Source of the DNA: Paramacrobiotus metropolitanus
Lineage: Eukaryota > Tardigrada > Eutardigrada > Parachela > Macrobiotidae
NCBI RefSeq assembly: GCF_019649055.1
Contig: NW_026570330.1
Location: 310,001-374,000 of the forward strand
DNA: 64,000 bases
Direction: 5' to 3'
The notes beneath the pieces were generated by a model. The model was not told the origin of the DNA. It did not search any database and worked only from the letters and a program-made list of their open reading frames with translations. A program made the translations under genes and the position numbers. Below, piece by piece: positions 33,918 through 44,850 of this stretch. The stretch's first letter is position 1, and every line of letters starts with the position of its first letter.

Positions 33918-35516
33918 GTTATGCGGGTCGCGACGGCGTTAGTTAATGACGGGCGATGGTTGTAGGCGGGTCACCGCGGGTGTATGGTGGCGGCGAAAGA
34001 GTAGAAAGCGAAAAAGCGTGCGAAAGGTCAGTGGTGTCTGTGCAGCGTAATGGGTCAGAGGGCAAGCTGGAAAGTGACCTTGTGAAGAAAATTGATTAAT
34101 TAAATTATGGAATCACAGCTCCGCACTGCACTATTCAGCTCTTCGGTAGTCAGGGAGTAAATTCAGGCAGGCCGCGACATTCTTACGTCATAATACTGAG
34201 TTCGGGTATATTATAGATATTTACCAGCGTTATTTCCGGTAGAAATAACCTAATAACTGCAGTTAAATTATTGAGCATGTATCAGGCGCATAACATCGTA
34301 ACTGCTGTCAGTTGCAGTTTCAATCCGATAATAATTATGGTGACGGGCCTGAGGGCTATGCGCCTCGACTTACGGGGCACGTGGAATCTGGCTTTGTGCC
34401 CCGAACTTTCGGGCGCAAAGAAATTGACTTTGTGCCCGCCATACGATTTTTATTGCTTAATAATTAAAAGTTGCTTAAGTCAAATGTTGACACTCTGGTA
34501 AGTCTGGTTTATGTATTGCTGTCATAGTGGGCGCCGTTTGCGCACTAGCCAGTCCACTATTGGGAATTTCATTTACTGGATTGTTGCACCCTTCATGGCT
34601 GCAGTGTATGTCACTGCCAGCCTGATTACACAATACAATCTGTAGTACGGTACAAAAGGTACGTGGTGATTTCGACAGCGGAAAAATTATTGCCCAGTTG
34701 ATGCACAACACGCCGGATCACGTTGTTGCGCAAATACATGGAGACGCAGAAGCGGGACAACATCAACGTCCACGAAAGCTGGGATGACCTCCACACGCGT
34801 TTTGTAGGCGAAAGTTCATCGGAAAAGGCGAGATCCGATGTCGTTGACATAAAAAAACAGAACAGGGCCGAACAAGAACCCCGAAAAAATGTCAAACACG
34901 TACGGAGATTGCTTCAGAAGTCTCTGTAACGTTTATTGGGGCATGGAGAATGCAAGCAAAATCTGGTTGGATAACACTCAGTTCATTGGCTTATGACGTC
35001 CTTGGCTGAACTGTAAGAGGAATTAGAGAACGTGGAGGACTATTCGTACAAAAGGCTTCTACTGATAGAAGGCAATCGTATCCTACGCTGACGCGTGCAT
35101 TGCATTTGGCTATTTGGCGCGTAACCATGCATTCGAAGATGCGCAGGAAAATATTGAAAAACCCAGAAAAGCCATTTCAGCGCTTGTCAAGAAAATATTT
35201 TTATAGACCTTCTGAAGGTGCAAAAAGTGGCGCGTGTTGTCCACACACAGCTGCGGGCTACCCTGACAAGTGACAGCATCACAGCTACCTTGATGGGACA
35301 CAAGTGTCCCATCAAGGAAGAACTGGAGGAAAACGGGTTGCTTTTTTTAACCAGCTAATAATACTGTAAACGGACATTTATTTCTGAAAAGGGTGCACTT
35401 GCATCGGCCAAACAGGAAGATGTATTGGTTTGCTTTACCCCTGCCTGGTCGGCTGCCGCTTGTACTTCAAACAATAAAATGTCAATGATAAAGCAGCTGA
35501 AGTGCGTAATTAATAC
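33918..35516. other. intergenic; charged ORF at 34723-34929
   Basis: 34723-34929 (+) reads LRKYMETQKRDNINVHESWD and a lysine/arginine-rich helix. An adjacent frame reads GKIIAQLMHNTPDHVVAQIH. Frames switch within 100 bases, so this looks like decayed coding or transposon DNA. I cannot name it. Confidence 0.3.
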
Positions 35517-35690
35517 GTCGCGAACCTTCGTCGCTGGAACCGTCGAACGCCATTTTACAGACAGCTGCATGCTCGAGAAACTGACATTGCCAAGCGTACC
35601 TGTGCATCCGGCTAATGCGCTTTTCGGAATCCAGGCTACAGCCAAACTGCAAGGCCGCTAATTCAGTTGTCGTCCGGGCAATATCAAGGC
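35517..35690 (+). pseudogene. gene fragment homologous to 9639-9865
   Basis: The frame reads SRTFVAGTVERHFTDSCMLE and PANALFGIQATAKLQGR to a stop. It aligns with 9639-9865 on both sides of the LINE tail there. The open frame extends upstream to about 35425 without further similarity. Protein family not recognised; either copy may be the remnant of a real gene. Confidence 0.4.
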
Positions 35691-36190
35691 AAGCTTTTAG
35701 GTTGCCTTGCTACTGTTGCACCTGCTCAACGCTGGCAACAACTCCGTTTTAAGCCCACTGGTACGGATACACAAGAGACACTCACTCTAAAAATTGATGT
35801 TTGCTAATGCGTGGTACAGAGCCTTACTATAAATTAAAACAAAATTAACTGCCTTACTGCCTTACTATAAATTAGTTTGCTTATGCTCTGTACGTACGCC
35901 TTACTGTACCATAAATTAAAAATTTCCAAGGAAACTGCACATTTCTACAGGTTTATCAGCAAGGCAAAAGGTAATGGAAATGCTAATTAATTCGAATTTG
36001 TCGTCGCAGATGGCGTTGTCATGGAAATCCCTAAAGTGCTGGACACTGCACTCCCGTCCGTCACAATAACCTCTGTTTCGATTTCCTGCATATTACTCCA
36101 TGCCTACATCTACATCTGTCCAAGTAAATTTGTTAGTTTAGAGAGACCGGCAAAATAATATTCCGCACAATCATACAAGTGCAGTCTACA
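35691..36190. other. intergenic; small local repeat
   Basis: GCCTTACTATAAATTA-type units occur about three times at 35820-35930. No gene is seen. Confidence 0.4.
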
Positions 36191-36865
36191 GGCCCGTCGT
36201 TAGACCCCTATCCGGTTTTCGAAGCACTACTCCTCCTACAGTTTCCATCCGATAATTTTTTTGAATACACCATTGAACTCAGCGTAAAATTCTGAACAAG
36301 ATGATTGATGCCGATTTTTGAAATTCGTTTGCCCATAAGGTCTCATCAACGGGCGGTCCCCACTGCGACACCCCCTTTTGGGGTATTTCCCCTCGCAATT
36401 TTCAAAAATTTACTCCTCCCACAGTTTTCATCCAATATTTTTTCTGAATACACCAATGAACTCAGCGTAAAATTCTGAACAAAATGATTGGAACCGAATT
36501 TCAAAATTCGATTCTTCCCAAATCCGACTACCAGGGGCGGTCAGACATGCAACAACATATTTTCGAGGGCTTTCCCCCTGACTGCGCCAAACGCCCCAAA
36601 ACCATTTGCTGTTAAAAACTGTATTTTTTCTTCCGCAAACAAGTAAACTCGACATTCTTGTTCGTTTGGGGTGGCCAGGGGAAACCCGTTATGGGTCGCA
36701 TTGGCCGACCGACCATGATGTCGACTTTTGGGGTTCTAAAATCTGCCGCAATCATCTTGTTCAGAATTTTACGCTGAGTTCAATGGTGTATTCAGAAAAA
36801 ATATCGGATGGAAACTGTAGGAGGAGTAGTGTTTCGAAAACTGGATAGGGGTCTAACGACGGGCC
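36191..36865. mobile_element. 675-bp foldback element with 116-bp inverted repeats
   Basis: 36191-36306 and 36750-36865 are near-perfect inverted copies, with outer ends GGCCCGTCGTTAGACCCC and its complement. A third, direct copy of the inner part (CTCAGCGTAAAATTCTGAAC) lies at about 36403-36507. No coding capacity is supported; ORFs in it are repeat readings. Confidence 0.8.
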
Positions 36866-37518
36866 AGAGTGCAGATATGTATTTGCATAAGTGATTCTTT
36901 AAAGAGCTGTCGAGAAAGATCAGTAATTGTGCCGGCAATCCTCGTTCTGGAAAGTTTCCACGCCAGAGATACGACGTGGAAATGCGGGTTCAGTTCCAGG
37001 AATATTAACCACAGTGACGTAGTTACACTTACCATAGGAGATAGTAGTCATTCCGCTGTGTTACAGTTAACAACCCTCAATTAATGCTTGTAGGTTAAAT
37101 AAGCATTATCTAGTATAAAGTATTCTGCAGTTTCGGAGAGCGCAGCACTGCTGTCCGGCAGGGTGTTTTACGCAAATCTGATGGCAGTTTTGGAAAGGTC
37201 ACGTGCGGACCTGAAAGTCATTTTACCCGGGGGATATACTTAAGGCTCAATGTGACCGCACGTCAGTGTTTCTAAATGCAAGCAGTGTTTGTTGTTTGGC
37301 GCAACAGCTCAGTGGAAAGTTGAAACCTAATCAGTCTGTCACAAAACCCATGGTGGATTTCTGCCGCTAGACTAAACAAAATTGCGTTCATCTTAAAATT
37401 AAAAACATATCCATGAAGAGCTTATGCCAATGCACGTTACTGAGTTAACACATCGTTAATCTCAAAACAACATTACTCGGATTACTCGTACAACATTCCC
37501 AAGATTGTAAGTGTATCT
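36866..37518. other. intergenic, nothing recognised
   Basis: No gene, repeat or RNA is supported in this 0.65 kb beyond the 3' end of gene B. Confidence 0.3.
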
Positions 37519-40018
37519 TTAGTCGGTGTTGGTCTGGTTTTCTAGCATAAAAATGTGGTCCAGAGCCAGGAGCGTCAGTGCGTTCAAGTTATTAACATCC
37601 AGATCCCTCAAATCCACCGCCTGCCAGCTTTGTGGCGATCCATTGGGCCGAAATCCATTGAACCTACAAAAGTCCCACCTGAAATGTATGCGCTCGCTTT
37701 GCTATGTAATTACACAGTGCGCGCAACTTACAGCTGGATGATTTCTCGAATCTGGGCCCACTCGTTGGGATACGATAACGTCTGGAGCATTCGTTGATGG
37801 ATAGCCGTCACTCGCGCGTAAATATTGGGATCGGGAGAACAGCTGCTATTGACAGCCAATAAAATCGTCCGTAGTAACTTCGCCGGCGGGTCACTGCAGC
37901 GCAGATTACACTGACTCACCGCAACATCGCGCCGGGGACGGCAAGTAACGCTAAGATACGCCTTTGCGCCCATTTTCGGAAGGAGATCGGATATACTGCC
38001 GCGTGTGTAATTAAGGTTGTATAGGAAATTCTTCAGCGTACAGTCGAGGAGGATCAGCTGGCGACAGACCGGAATAAAACGCAACAGGTGGTGGCAGGTG
38101 TATTTATATATCGGCGTCGGTACCAAGTGTTTGGCGCGGAGTACGCGCAGCCGCGCATGGCGGTCTTTAATGACCAGGTGATCTAGCATGACTCCCTTTA
38201 TCTGCAACAGATGGAAGAGGGCGTTCTCCCACGGATCATCGTCCAGGTAGTCGTGATGGCGGGCTCTGCTGATGTACGTGATGCTGCGAGTTTGTTGCGT
38301 GATCGCCGCCTCCAAAGCGACTGCAATCCGGTAGTGATGGTTTTGGGAGTTTTCAGCCGTGGAATCGAAGATTGTGGTATCGATGATCAGATGCTGGCTG
38401 GCGTCGGGGTCAACCAAAATTGAACGCCATAAGGTGCATACGCTGAAATAAAAAAAAAACGTTTAACGGTGTTTCTAACACGAGAATCATCATAACAGCA
38501 CCGCTGCGCTTCCACGTTGAGGTACAGTACAGTAAGTACTCTTTCTCAATTGTTTAATTCGGTATATTTTTGTAATTCAACAGACTGATTACCTTTTAGC
38601 AGTACTCTGCGACAACAGATCCAGACAGCAAAGAATTTTCTCCACTACACAATAGGGAAGGCTGTCAAATCGCCCAGTTTCCTCTGCAAAAATAGCAAAA
38701 TGTACATACATTGTGGGAAAACGCACCGCTTTAGGCTAACACTATCAGATCGAAGCGAAGCTAGGACAGTAAAGGGAACATAGCATAGCAAGTCCTACAT
38801 TCATGTCTTTTTGCTAAAGACCACAATAATATCAGATTACATGCTACGCTACATTCATGCTACGGCAGCTATGCTATGCCGAAGCGAAGCTAGGACAGTA
38901 AAGGGAATATAGCATAGCAAGTCCTACATTCATGTCTTTTTGCTAAGACCACAATAATATCAGATTACATGTTAATTTTGTAAAACATACATTTCTAAAA
39001 CATGTACATGTATTATCTGTGGCTTCTGAAACTATAATATCGCTTATGGTTTATGAAGAGATTCGACATCCACAGGATAACGTCCAGTTAACAAGATTGG
39101 CAATGCCACTGTTGCCACAGTACCTTCGACAGCGGGAGTATTTTCTCGGCTGACGACTACCCAAGTATCTTCAGTCCGTTGTTCTTTGGGAATGACTATC
39201 CAGGCATGCGAATTCGCTGTAGGACTTTCTTCGGAACCACTGATACAATACTGCCAGTATTTCTTTTCAAGACAACTGCGGCTTAACGTTTCCTTGTTGA
39301 ATAGCATCGCTTCATCTGGCACCTCACTATGTAGTTCAGCGAAGATAAAGGTGACTGTGTCGTCCTCAGCCCGCACATACATTCGCCCATCGCCGAACTC
39401 AGTCGGCGCGCCCCTGCGAGGGAAAGCAGCCTGCACGCAGAACATCAGATTGTACAGGTTCCTCTGTATCCGGTGAGCATTTTCAAAAGGCACGACATGC
39501 TTCGTCCAGACCAGGCCGTTGCGCCGGCCGTAAAGCGGCTCCTCGTTCGGAGCCGGCAGACGTGCCAAGAGCTGGAACCCACGAACAACCTGGGAGCGCA
39601 CTATTCCGGCTTGATCGCTGAGATCGTCAAGAGCAACCCAATTGAACTGAATACGACCGGGACGAATCAACCGACCCGGACGAATCACGTACGGACCGTT
39701 GTCGTATACACGGATGGCAATTTGCGCTGGCACAGTGTCACCAAGTCGGTCGGCCGGCGGTGGCTGGCAGGAGAGCGGTTCGTAGGGCCAAACGTGGCGA
39801 GAGTGGATCCAACCAGGAGGAACGCTGGTCGACATGAAGTCGATGAAGAACTCTTCCCCTTCGATATCGGTAAGGCGTCCCAGCCACCACTCTCCAGTCT
39901 CTCGCTGGACGACCACGTAGTTGTTAAAAGCCCATTGCCGGGCGGTTGGACTGGGCCCTGGCCGGTGCGTTTGTACCACGTCCGCTTCCGAATAAAAAGC
40001 GCTTGCCACATTCCCCAT
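37519..40018 (-). CDS. gene B: Tudor/agenet-like, F-box, LRR-like protein
   Basis: Minus strand exons 40018-39124, 38683-38593, 38442-37732 and 37663-37519 give 1842 nt and 613 residues, with phases 1, 2, 2 as in gene A. Exon 1: NNYVVVQRETGEWWLGRLTD and EEFFIDFMS...WIHSRHVW form the Tudor/agenet-like module (about residues 29-80), followed by conserved VVPFENAHRIQRNLYNLMFC and RMYVRAEDDTVTFIFAELHS. Exon 2 (91 nt) holds the first half of the F-box (FDSLPYCVVEKILCCLDLLS), and exon 3 completes it (VCTLWRSILVDP). Exon 3 then has LRR-like HLLQIKGVMLDHLVIKDR and QLILLDCTLKNFLYNLNY. Exon 4 gives FNGFRPNGSPQSWQAVDLRD. The frame is open throughout and no damage is visible. A role as an SCF adaptor is inferred only. 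Intron 1 (440 bp) contains a tandem repeat. Confidence 0.8.
38751..38971. repeat. 92-bp direct repeat inside intron 1 of gene B
   Basis: 38751-38843 and 38880-38971 are about 97 percent alike (start CGAAGCGAAGCTAGGACAGT, end ATCAGATTACATG), separated by 36 bases containing further CATGCTACG-type words. The near identity indicates a recent duplication. Confidence 0.85.
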
Positions 40019-41309
40019 GTTCCTACGGAAAATAGAAAGTTGGGTGTAGCCGTTTAGACGAGCAGTGCAAGGTTAATTATTGAAAATTTGCTATTTATCG
40101 TTATTGTATCAACTTTACATCGCCGTGATATTGTAGCATCACCGCATATACATGTACACCGCATATATATGTCGCCGCATATGTATCTCGCGTATTCACC
40201 GCATATAATTATAATTATGTCGCGTGTACGGTGTAACCGTTCTCTTGAATGGATGTCCGCATGCACACCTCTCATTTCATACCTCTCATTCATACCTCAT
40301 ACCGCATTCATACCTCTCATTCATACTCATTCTCATTCATACCGCATTCATACCTCTCATTTTCGCTTTTTTTGCTATTTGCATCTGATGGTGGAAATAA
40401 TGCCTTGGACGCATAATTTCCACAATTGTTAAAGGATGTGAGTGCGTCCCGCAATCTCATCCCATGTTATTTGGACAAATTGATATTTCATATTTACTGA
40501 GCGAAACTCGTTGTGCAGTCTGTAGTCTGTACACATATTGCAAATAAAATTTATATTTCCTCGTCCTATGTCTTACTGCCATACGATAATTAGATTGGCC
40601 GTCCACATAGCAAAATGCATGTAGCTGTATTTAGTTAAATTTATTTGAGTCGGAGAAGGCGGCCCATTTCCGGTTCGGATAAGAATGGGATTTTGAAACC
40701 CGATTAAAAAAATGTCAAAACAAACTTTTGCAGGAGTTTAGGAGATTGTTGAAAATAGCTGAACTACATAATTATACACTAGACGCCATAAAAAATTATG
40801 TGGAAAAAATTAAAAACATAGCCAAAATTGTAAAAAAACTATTATATACATCAAAAACATCTTGCCGTTTTATGTGATCCCCAGCAACACAAACGTGTAG
40901 AGTCGTAAGCAACGCAGGTGCCTGATACCGAGCCGTAGATACCTGCTGGTCTCACGCAGCCACGCTAGTTATTTGCATACGAGTGCAAAAATCCAGTTTT
41001 GGGGAAAGATGTTATAGACTAAAAACGATGGTACCTGACTTCACTTCATAGGATCGGTGTAACAAAAAAATAATTTTCAAAGCACTGATTACAGCAGATT
41101 GCAGAATAAAAAAGTTACGGACATTATTATCCGCAGCCTGGGGAGGAAGAATCGCAGTACATGTTAACTAATTAGAATACAGAAGGTTTTAACATCATTA
41201 CCACTTACTGTAAGCTGTACGGCGCGCAATTTGAGTGGGTTGGTAGTTACAACTGTTAATGCAAATGACTACGCTGTGAAATCTTTATTGGTTAAATCAT
41301 ACTTAGTGC
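40019..41309. other. intergenic; short tandem repeats near 40260-40365
   Basis: CATACCGCATTCATACCTCTCATT-type words are repeated, and the 114-residue ORF there is made of this repeat. CCGCATAT words recur at 40140-40205. Nothing else is recognised. The region would include the promoter of gene B. Confidence 0.4.
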
Positions 41310-41460
41310 CAAAATAAGGAAAGAAACACAAAAACTACAACCAGAAAATTTCATTTAGTTTGCCCAGCACTGACGCCGCGTTACCAGGTTGAATTTCTAT
41401 CGACAAGCGCTGTCGTAAAAATGCATGCAAGCGTGCTTCGCCACCGCAACTACGCTTATG
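41310..41460 (-). mobile_element. retroelement 3' end (RLE type), truncated
   Basis: On the minus strand the end of an ORF reads LHAFLRQRLSIEIQPGNAAS then VLGKLNEIFWL. This matches YLRQRFRVEIQRGNAAS of the element at 42348. GTAGTTTTTGTGTTTCTTTC follows, shared with 30340-30420. The zinc-knuckle and nuclease parts are missing or unrecognisable. Confidence 0.55.
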
Positions 41461-42347
41461 CAATCTGGAATTACTGTTACGACTGGTCTCCTTTGCAGCC
41501 GTGGCCAACTTTGAAAGCAAACTGCCATGCAGCTTTTTCTGCGTGTCTCTAGAATCTCTTTTGATAATTTTACCAAGACCGGCAGGGAGGAGCAGAGTCA
41601 GCATTTCAGCCCAGAGCAGGCTCGTGTTATTTATATCGACCAAACGGCAGTGTGGAGTGCAAACTGCAAAGAGATAGGGAAGACAGGGCGGCAGAGACAG
41701 CCAGGGTAGCATAGCCAGTGGCCACCGCTGAAGGCAAAAATGCTGTTCTACCTGACTACTGGCACGCCGCTGCTGGTGTCTTATTAGAAAAGTAGGTCAG
41801 ATCGGCCTTGGGCAGGCCATGGTACGTTTTTAATAAGTACTCTCTGAAAGGGGACCAAACTCAGATACGGCGGGTTTACCGCTTAAATAGTTCTCTTTAT
41901 TTTGTATACAGTACTGTATGTATAACATTTTGCTGTTAGTATTTAGAAGCTAAAGGAGGAGAGCATTGGTAAGCATTATGGAATCAAAATTGGAAAGCAT
42001 GGGAATTTTGGAAAAAAAAAACAGATCAAAATAAAACATATTATTAGATACCATGCGGCCACACAACGCTGTTTCAACTGCGTAACCCATTGGAAGCCCA
42101 TTCTTTTACTTAAAAGATTTACCTCTGACATCTTGCAAGAGTTGTGGTTTGTGGTAGCTGGTAAATCCTACAATGCCCTTACAATCTTACAATGACAATG
42201 CGATTTGTTTTTCTGATTCGAACTTTTTTTACACTAACAAGTAGGTGCTGATTAGCTGTTTGAAAGAGTATCGCATCGATTTACCTTCATTTAGACAAAT
42301 CGATGCAGAACTTAACCGCTTTGTGTAGCAGTACCACATGATCTTGT

Positions 42348-43258
42348 GTGATGCAATTAATACTGCAGCGAATGAGCGGGGCTGATCTCCCGACTCTCGA
42401 AACCCGAAAACACCACAAGACATGGGATGAACCAGTCATCCAGGGTTCAGCGGAAGCCTTGCTGGCGGCCGCCCAGTCAGACATGTCCAGTGAAGCCCGT
42501 CTCCGAGGCGTGAGCAGCAAAGAAAACGCGGCATGGGTGGAAGCGCTCCCAGCAGCATCACTGGGGAATTTCCTGAACGATACCACACTCAGAATCGCAG
42601 TCGGCCTGCGTCTCGGAGTACCGATCACCACACCACACCGTTGCAACTGCGGTGAATCGGTAGACCCACGAGGATATCATGGTCTCAGTTGCAAAAAAAG
42701 CCAGGGCCGGAAGTCCAGACACAGCTGCCTGAATGCCACCTTAAAGCGCGCCTTCGCTTCAGCAGGTATTGAAACGGACCTGGAACCACCCAGTATTTTC
42801 CTAACCAATGGTAAGCGCCCCGACGGAGTGACGTTGGTACCGTGGGAAAGAGGAAAGATGTTGACCTGGGATGCTACATGTGTGTGCACAGTAGCTTTGT
42901 CGCACATCGCGGCAACATCGAAACAAGCGGGAGCAGCCGCGGCGCGCGCAGAGCAGGATAAAGTGGAGAAGTATCGCGACATCACACCGGATTACCTGTT
43001 TCGTGCAGTAGGCGTCGAAACACTCGGACCTTTGGGACCAGATGTCTCTCGCATGGTCACCGAGCTCGGGCAGATGATACGCGAAGAAACGGGCGAGATA
43101 CGGGCGATTGAGTATCTGCGCCAGCGGTTCAGGGTTGAAATTCAACGCGGGAATGCGGCCTCCGTCATGGGAACAGCACCAGCATCGGCTAATTTAGATG
43201 AGATGTTCTGTATAATTAGACCGTCTGGTTTTTGTTGTCGGTTGAGGCTGTGGATTAA
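42348..43258 (+). mobile_element. retroelement C-terminal part: zinc knuckle and PD-D nuclease-like
   Basis: A 316-codon frame carries features of the C-terminal end of non-LTR-type retroelement proteins. It has a Cys-Cys-His-Cys knuckle (RCNCGESVDPRGYHGLSC, about residues 98-115) followed by RPDGVTLVPWERGKMLTWD, a PD...D pattern as in restriction-enzyme-like endonucleases, and a conserved tail YLRQRFRVEIQRGNAASVMG. No reverse transcriptase precedes it, so the copy is 5' truncated. The last approximately 14 codons run into a foldback element (43259-43588) and are not original. Many invertebrate genomes carry such ORFs; no host role is suggested. Confidence 0.65.
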
Positions 43259-43588
43259 GTACGAGGCAAGCGGCAACTCTTTCCCATCGCTTCAGTAAAT
43301 TACCTCACTTTCCCTGCTGTATTTTACCCGTGCGCAGGCGCTCACGTGATATTTGATTTCAGCCGTTTCACGTCTAAACCGGTTTGCGGCTATAGTTGAT
43401 TACGCATACTGATAAAGAATATAGAGAAAAGCAACGGCAGGCGAGATTTTATCGCCGGCTCAGTAAGCGCTGATCAGTGATCACAATGGATACGTTATCA
43501 CGTGAGCGCCTGCACACGGGTAAGATGCAGCAGGGAAAGTAAGGTAATTTACTAAAGCGATGGGAAAGAGTTGCCGCTTGCCTCGTAC
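43259..43588. mobile_element. 330-bp foldback element with about 91-bp inverted repeats
   Basis: GTACGAGGCAAGCGGCAACT at 43259 is matched by its complement ending at 43588. Pairing runs to 43350/43498 with few mismatches. It sits at the 3' end of the retroelement ORF and supplies its present stop codon. Confidence 0.8.
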
Positions 43589-43699
43589 ATCTTTATTATG
43601 ATAGAAAAATGGTGCGAGTTTTGCATACCGCCAAATAAGAGTGCAATGCTTGAAAAAAAAATTAATACTTACCATATTGCTATACATGACAATGTTTCC

Positions 43700-44850
43700 G
43701 TTCCAAACTCACAGATTATCGAAACAGGTCTTGCTTGCAATGTTGAAGAATTATTCTATGTTGAAATTCTAACCCTTAATCTTGACACGGTGTGTTAAAA
43801 CCGTTATCTTTTTGGCAACACTATTTTCAACACTTTTTTTATCTTTTTGGCAACACTATTTTGAACGCCGGCTGTTCGATTCTGCAATTTCTTTTGAGTA
43901 AATTTAGTAGAGAATCCCCTGTATGCGCACTCAACACAATTTCTCAGGATTGGTCGTCAGAAAATGGTACAGACTTGTAGTGGACTGCTGTCAATACTCA
44001 CGTTAATTAGAATTAGTCGATTGGTTAACTAACGTGTGTGACCTTTCCCGTATTAGACCGTCGCTCAGGAGACACACTGGTCCTCTACAGCGCAGTCCAA
44101 AACGGGACTGGCTTTCAGCAACGTTTCAATCTTAAGCATACCAATAACCAATTAACCATGTCCTACGCAGTACCTCATATTTACGCATCCATAAGCATTA
44201 CTGACTTTTAAGTTTTTGTGCAGTCATCTATACTAATTACCGCGTAACAATACGAATGTGCTATAATTATTTACGGTATAGAAGTATAAATCTGCTTTAC
44301 TGAGTTAGTTGTGGTCATGTTGCGCTACAGTTACCCCTTACCAGTTACTCTTAAGAAAACACTGGAAATGCATTAAAAGAATAAATAAGACTACAAAGCT
44401 AAATTAATGAAAACTGATGTCTAGCATTGTCAGCAATCACATGCGCATTTGCCTACATCAACAGGCTTATGCGCTCACGGTGAAATTATTCGATACACGA
44501 TGTTCTGTTCCAATTTGATATTTGAAGAGTTTAAGCCACTTGAAATCTGAACGATCTCAAGCAGCAGGGAGCGGACACTAGGACTTCAACTATGGAATAC
44601 ACGTCTGCGGAGCGCGAAAACTATTTTGACGGGCCATGGCTCCTGCACTACACAGCAAACCCGGTCACACATTGTAAGTCGCTACAGGAAGCGATGGAGC
44701 TACTGTTTCCACGCGCTTACAACCTCTTCTGCATTAAGATGCTAGACCTGATGGCCGACGAAAGCGTCCTGGAGGAAAATTTAGTGAAGAAAAGAAAACT
44801 AGAAACAGACGATACGGATACCGACAAAATATTTTTTGTTGTATCTATTT
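43700..44850 (+). repeat. large dispersed repeat, copy 2
   Basis: Shares with 52320-53300 the blocks AGATTATCGAAAC/TGTTGAA, TTTGGCAACACTATTTT, the hairpin, GTGCAGTCATCTAT and CTATGGAATACACGTCTGCG. A 37-bp local duplication lies at about 43805-43875. The 86-codon ORF at 44592 begins in repeat sequence; its lysine/acidic end (KKRKLETDDTDTDK) has no known relative. Confidence 0.55.
44040..44110 (+). repeat. dispersed hairpin repeat, copy 5
   Basis: Same hairpin as at 7147. Here AGAAG/CTTCT is AGGAG/CCTCT, another paired substitution. Confidence 0.8.

Noticed and set aside
39473-40057. 194-codon plus-strand ORF
   Set aside because: It is the antisense of exon 1 of gene B, whose frame, splice sites and paralogues are clear.
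40088-40432. 114-codon plus-strand ORF
   Set aside because: It is built from short tandem repeats (CATTCATACC type) and has no family features.
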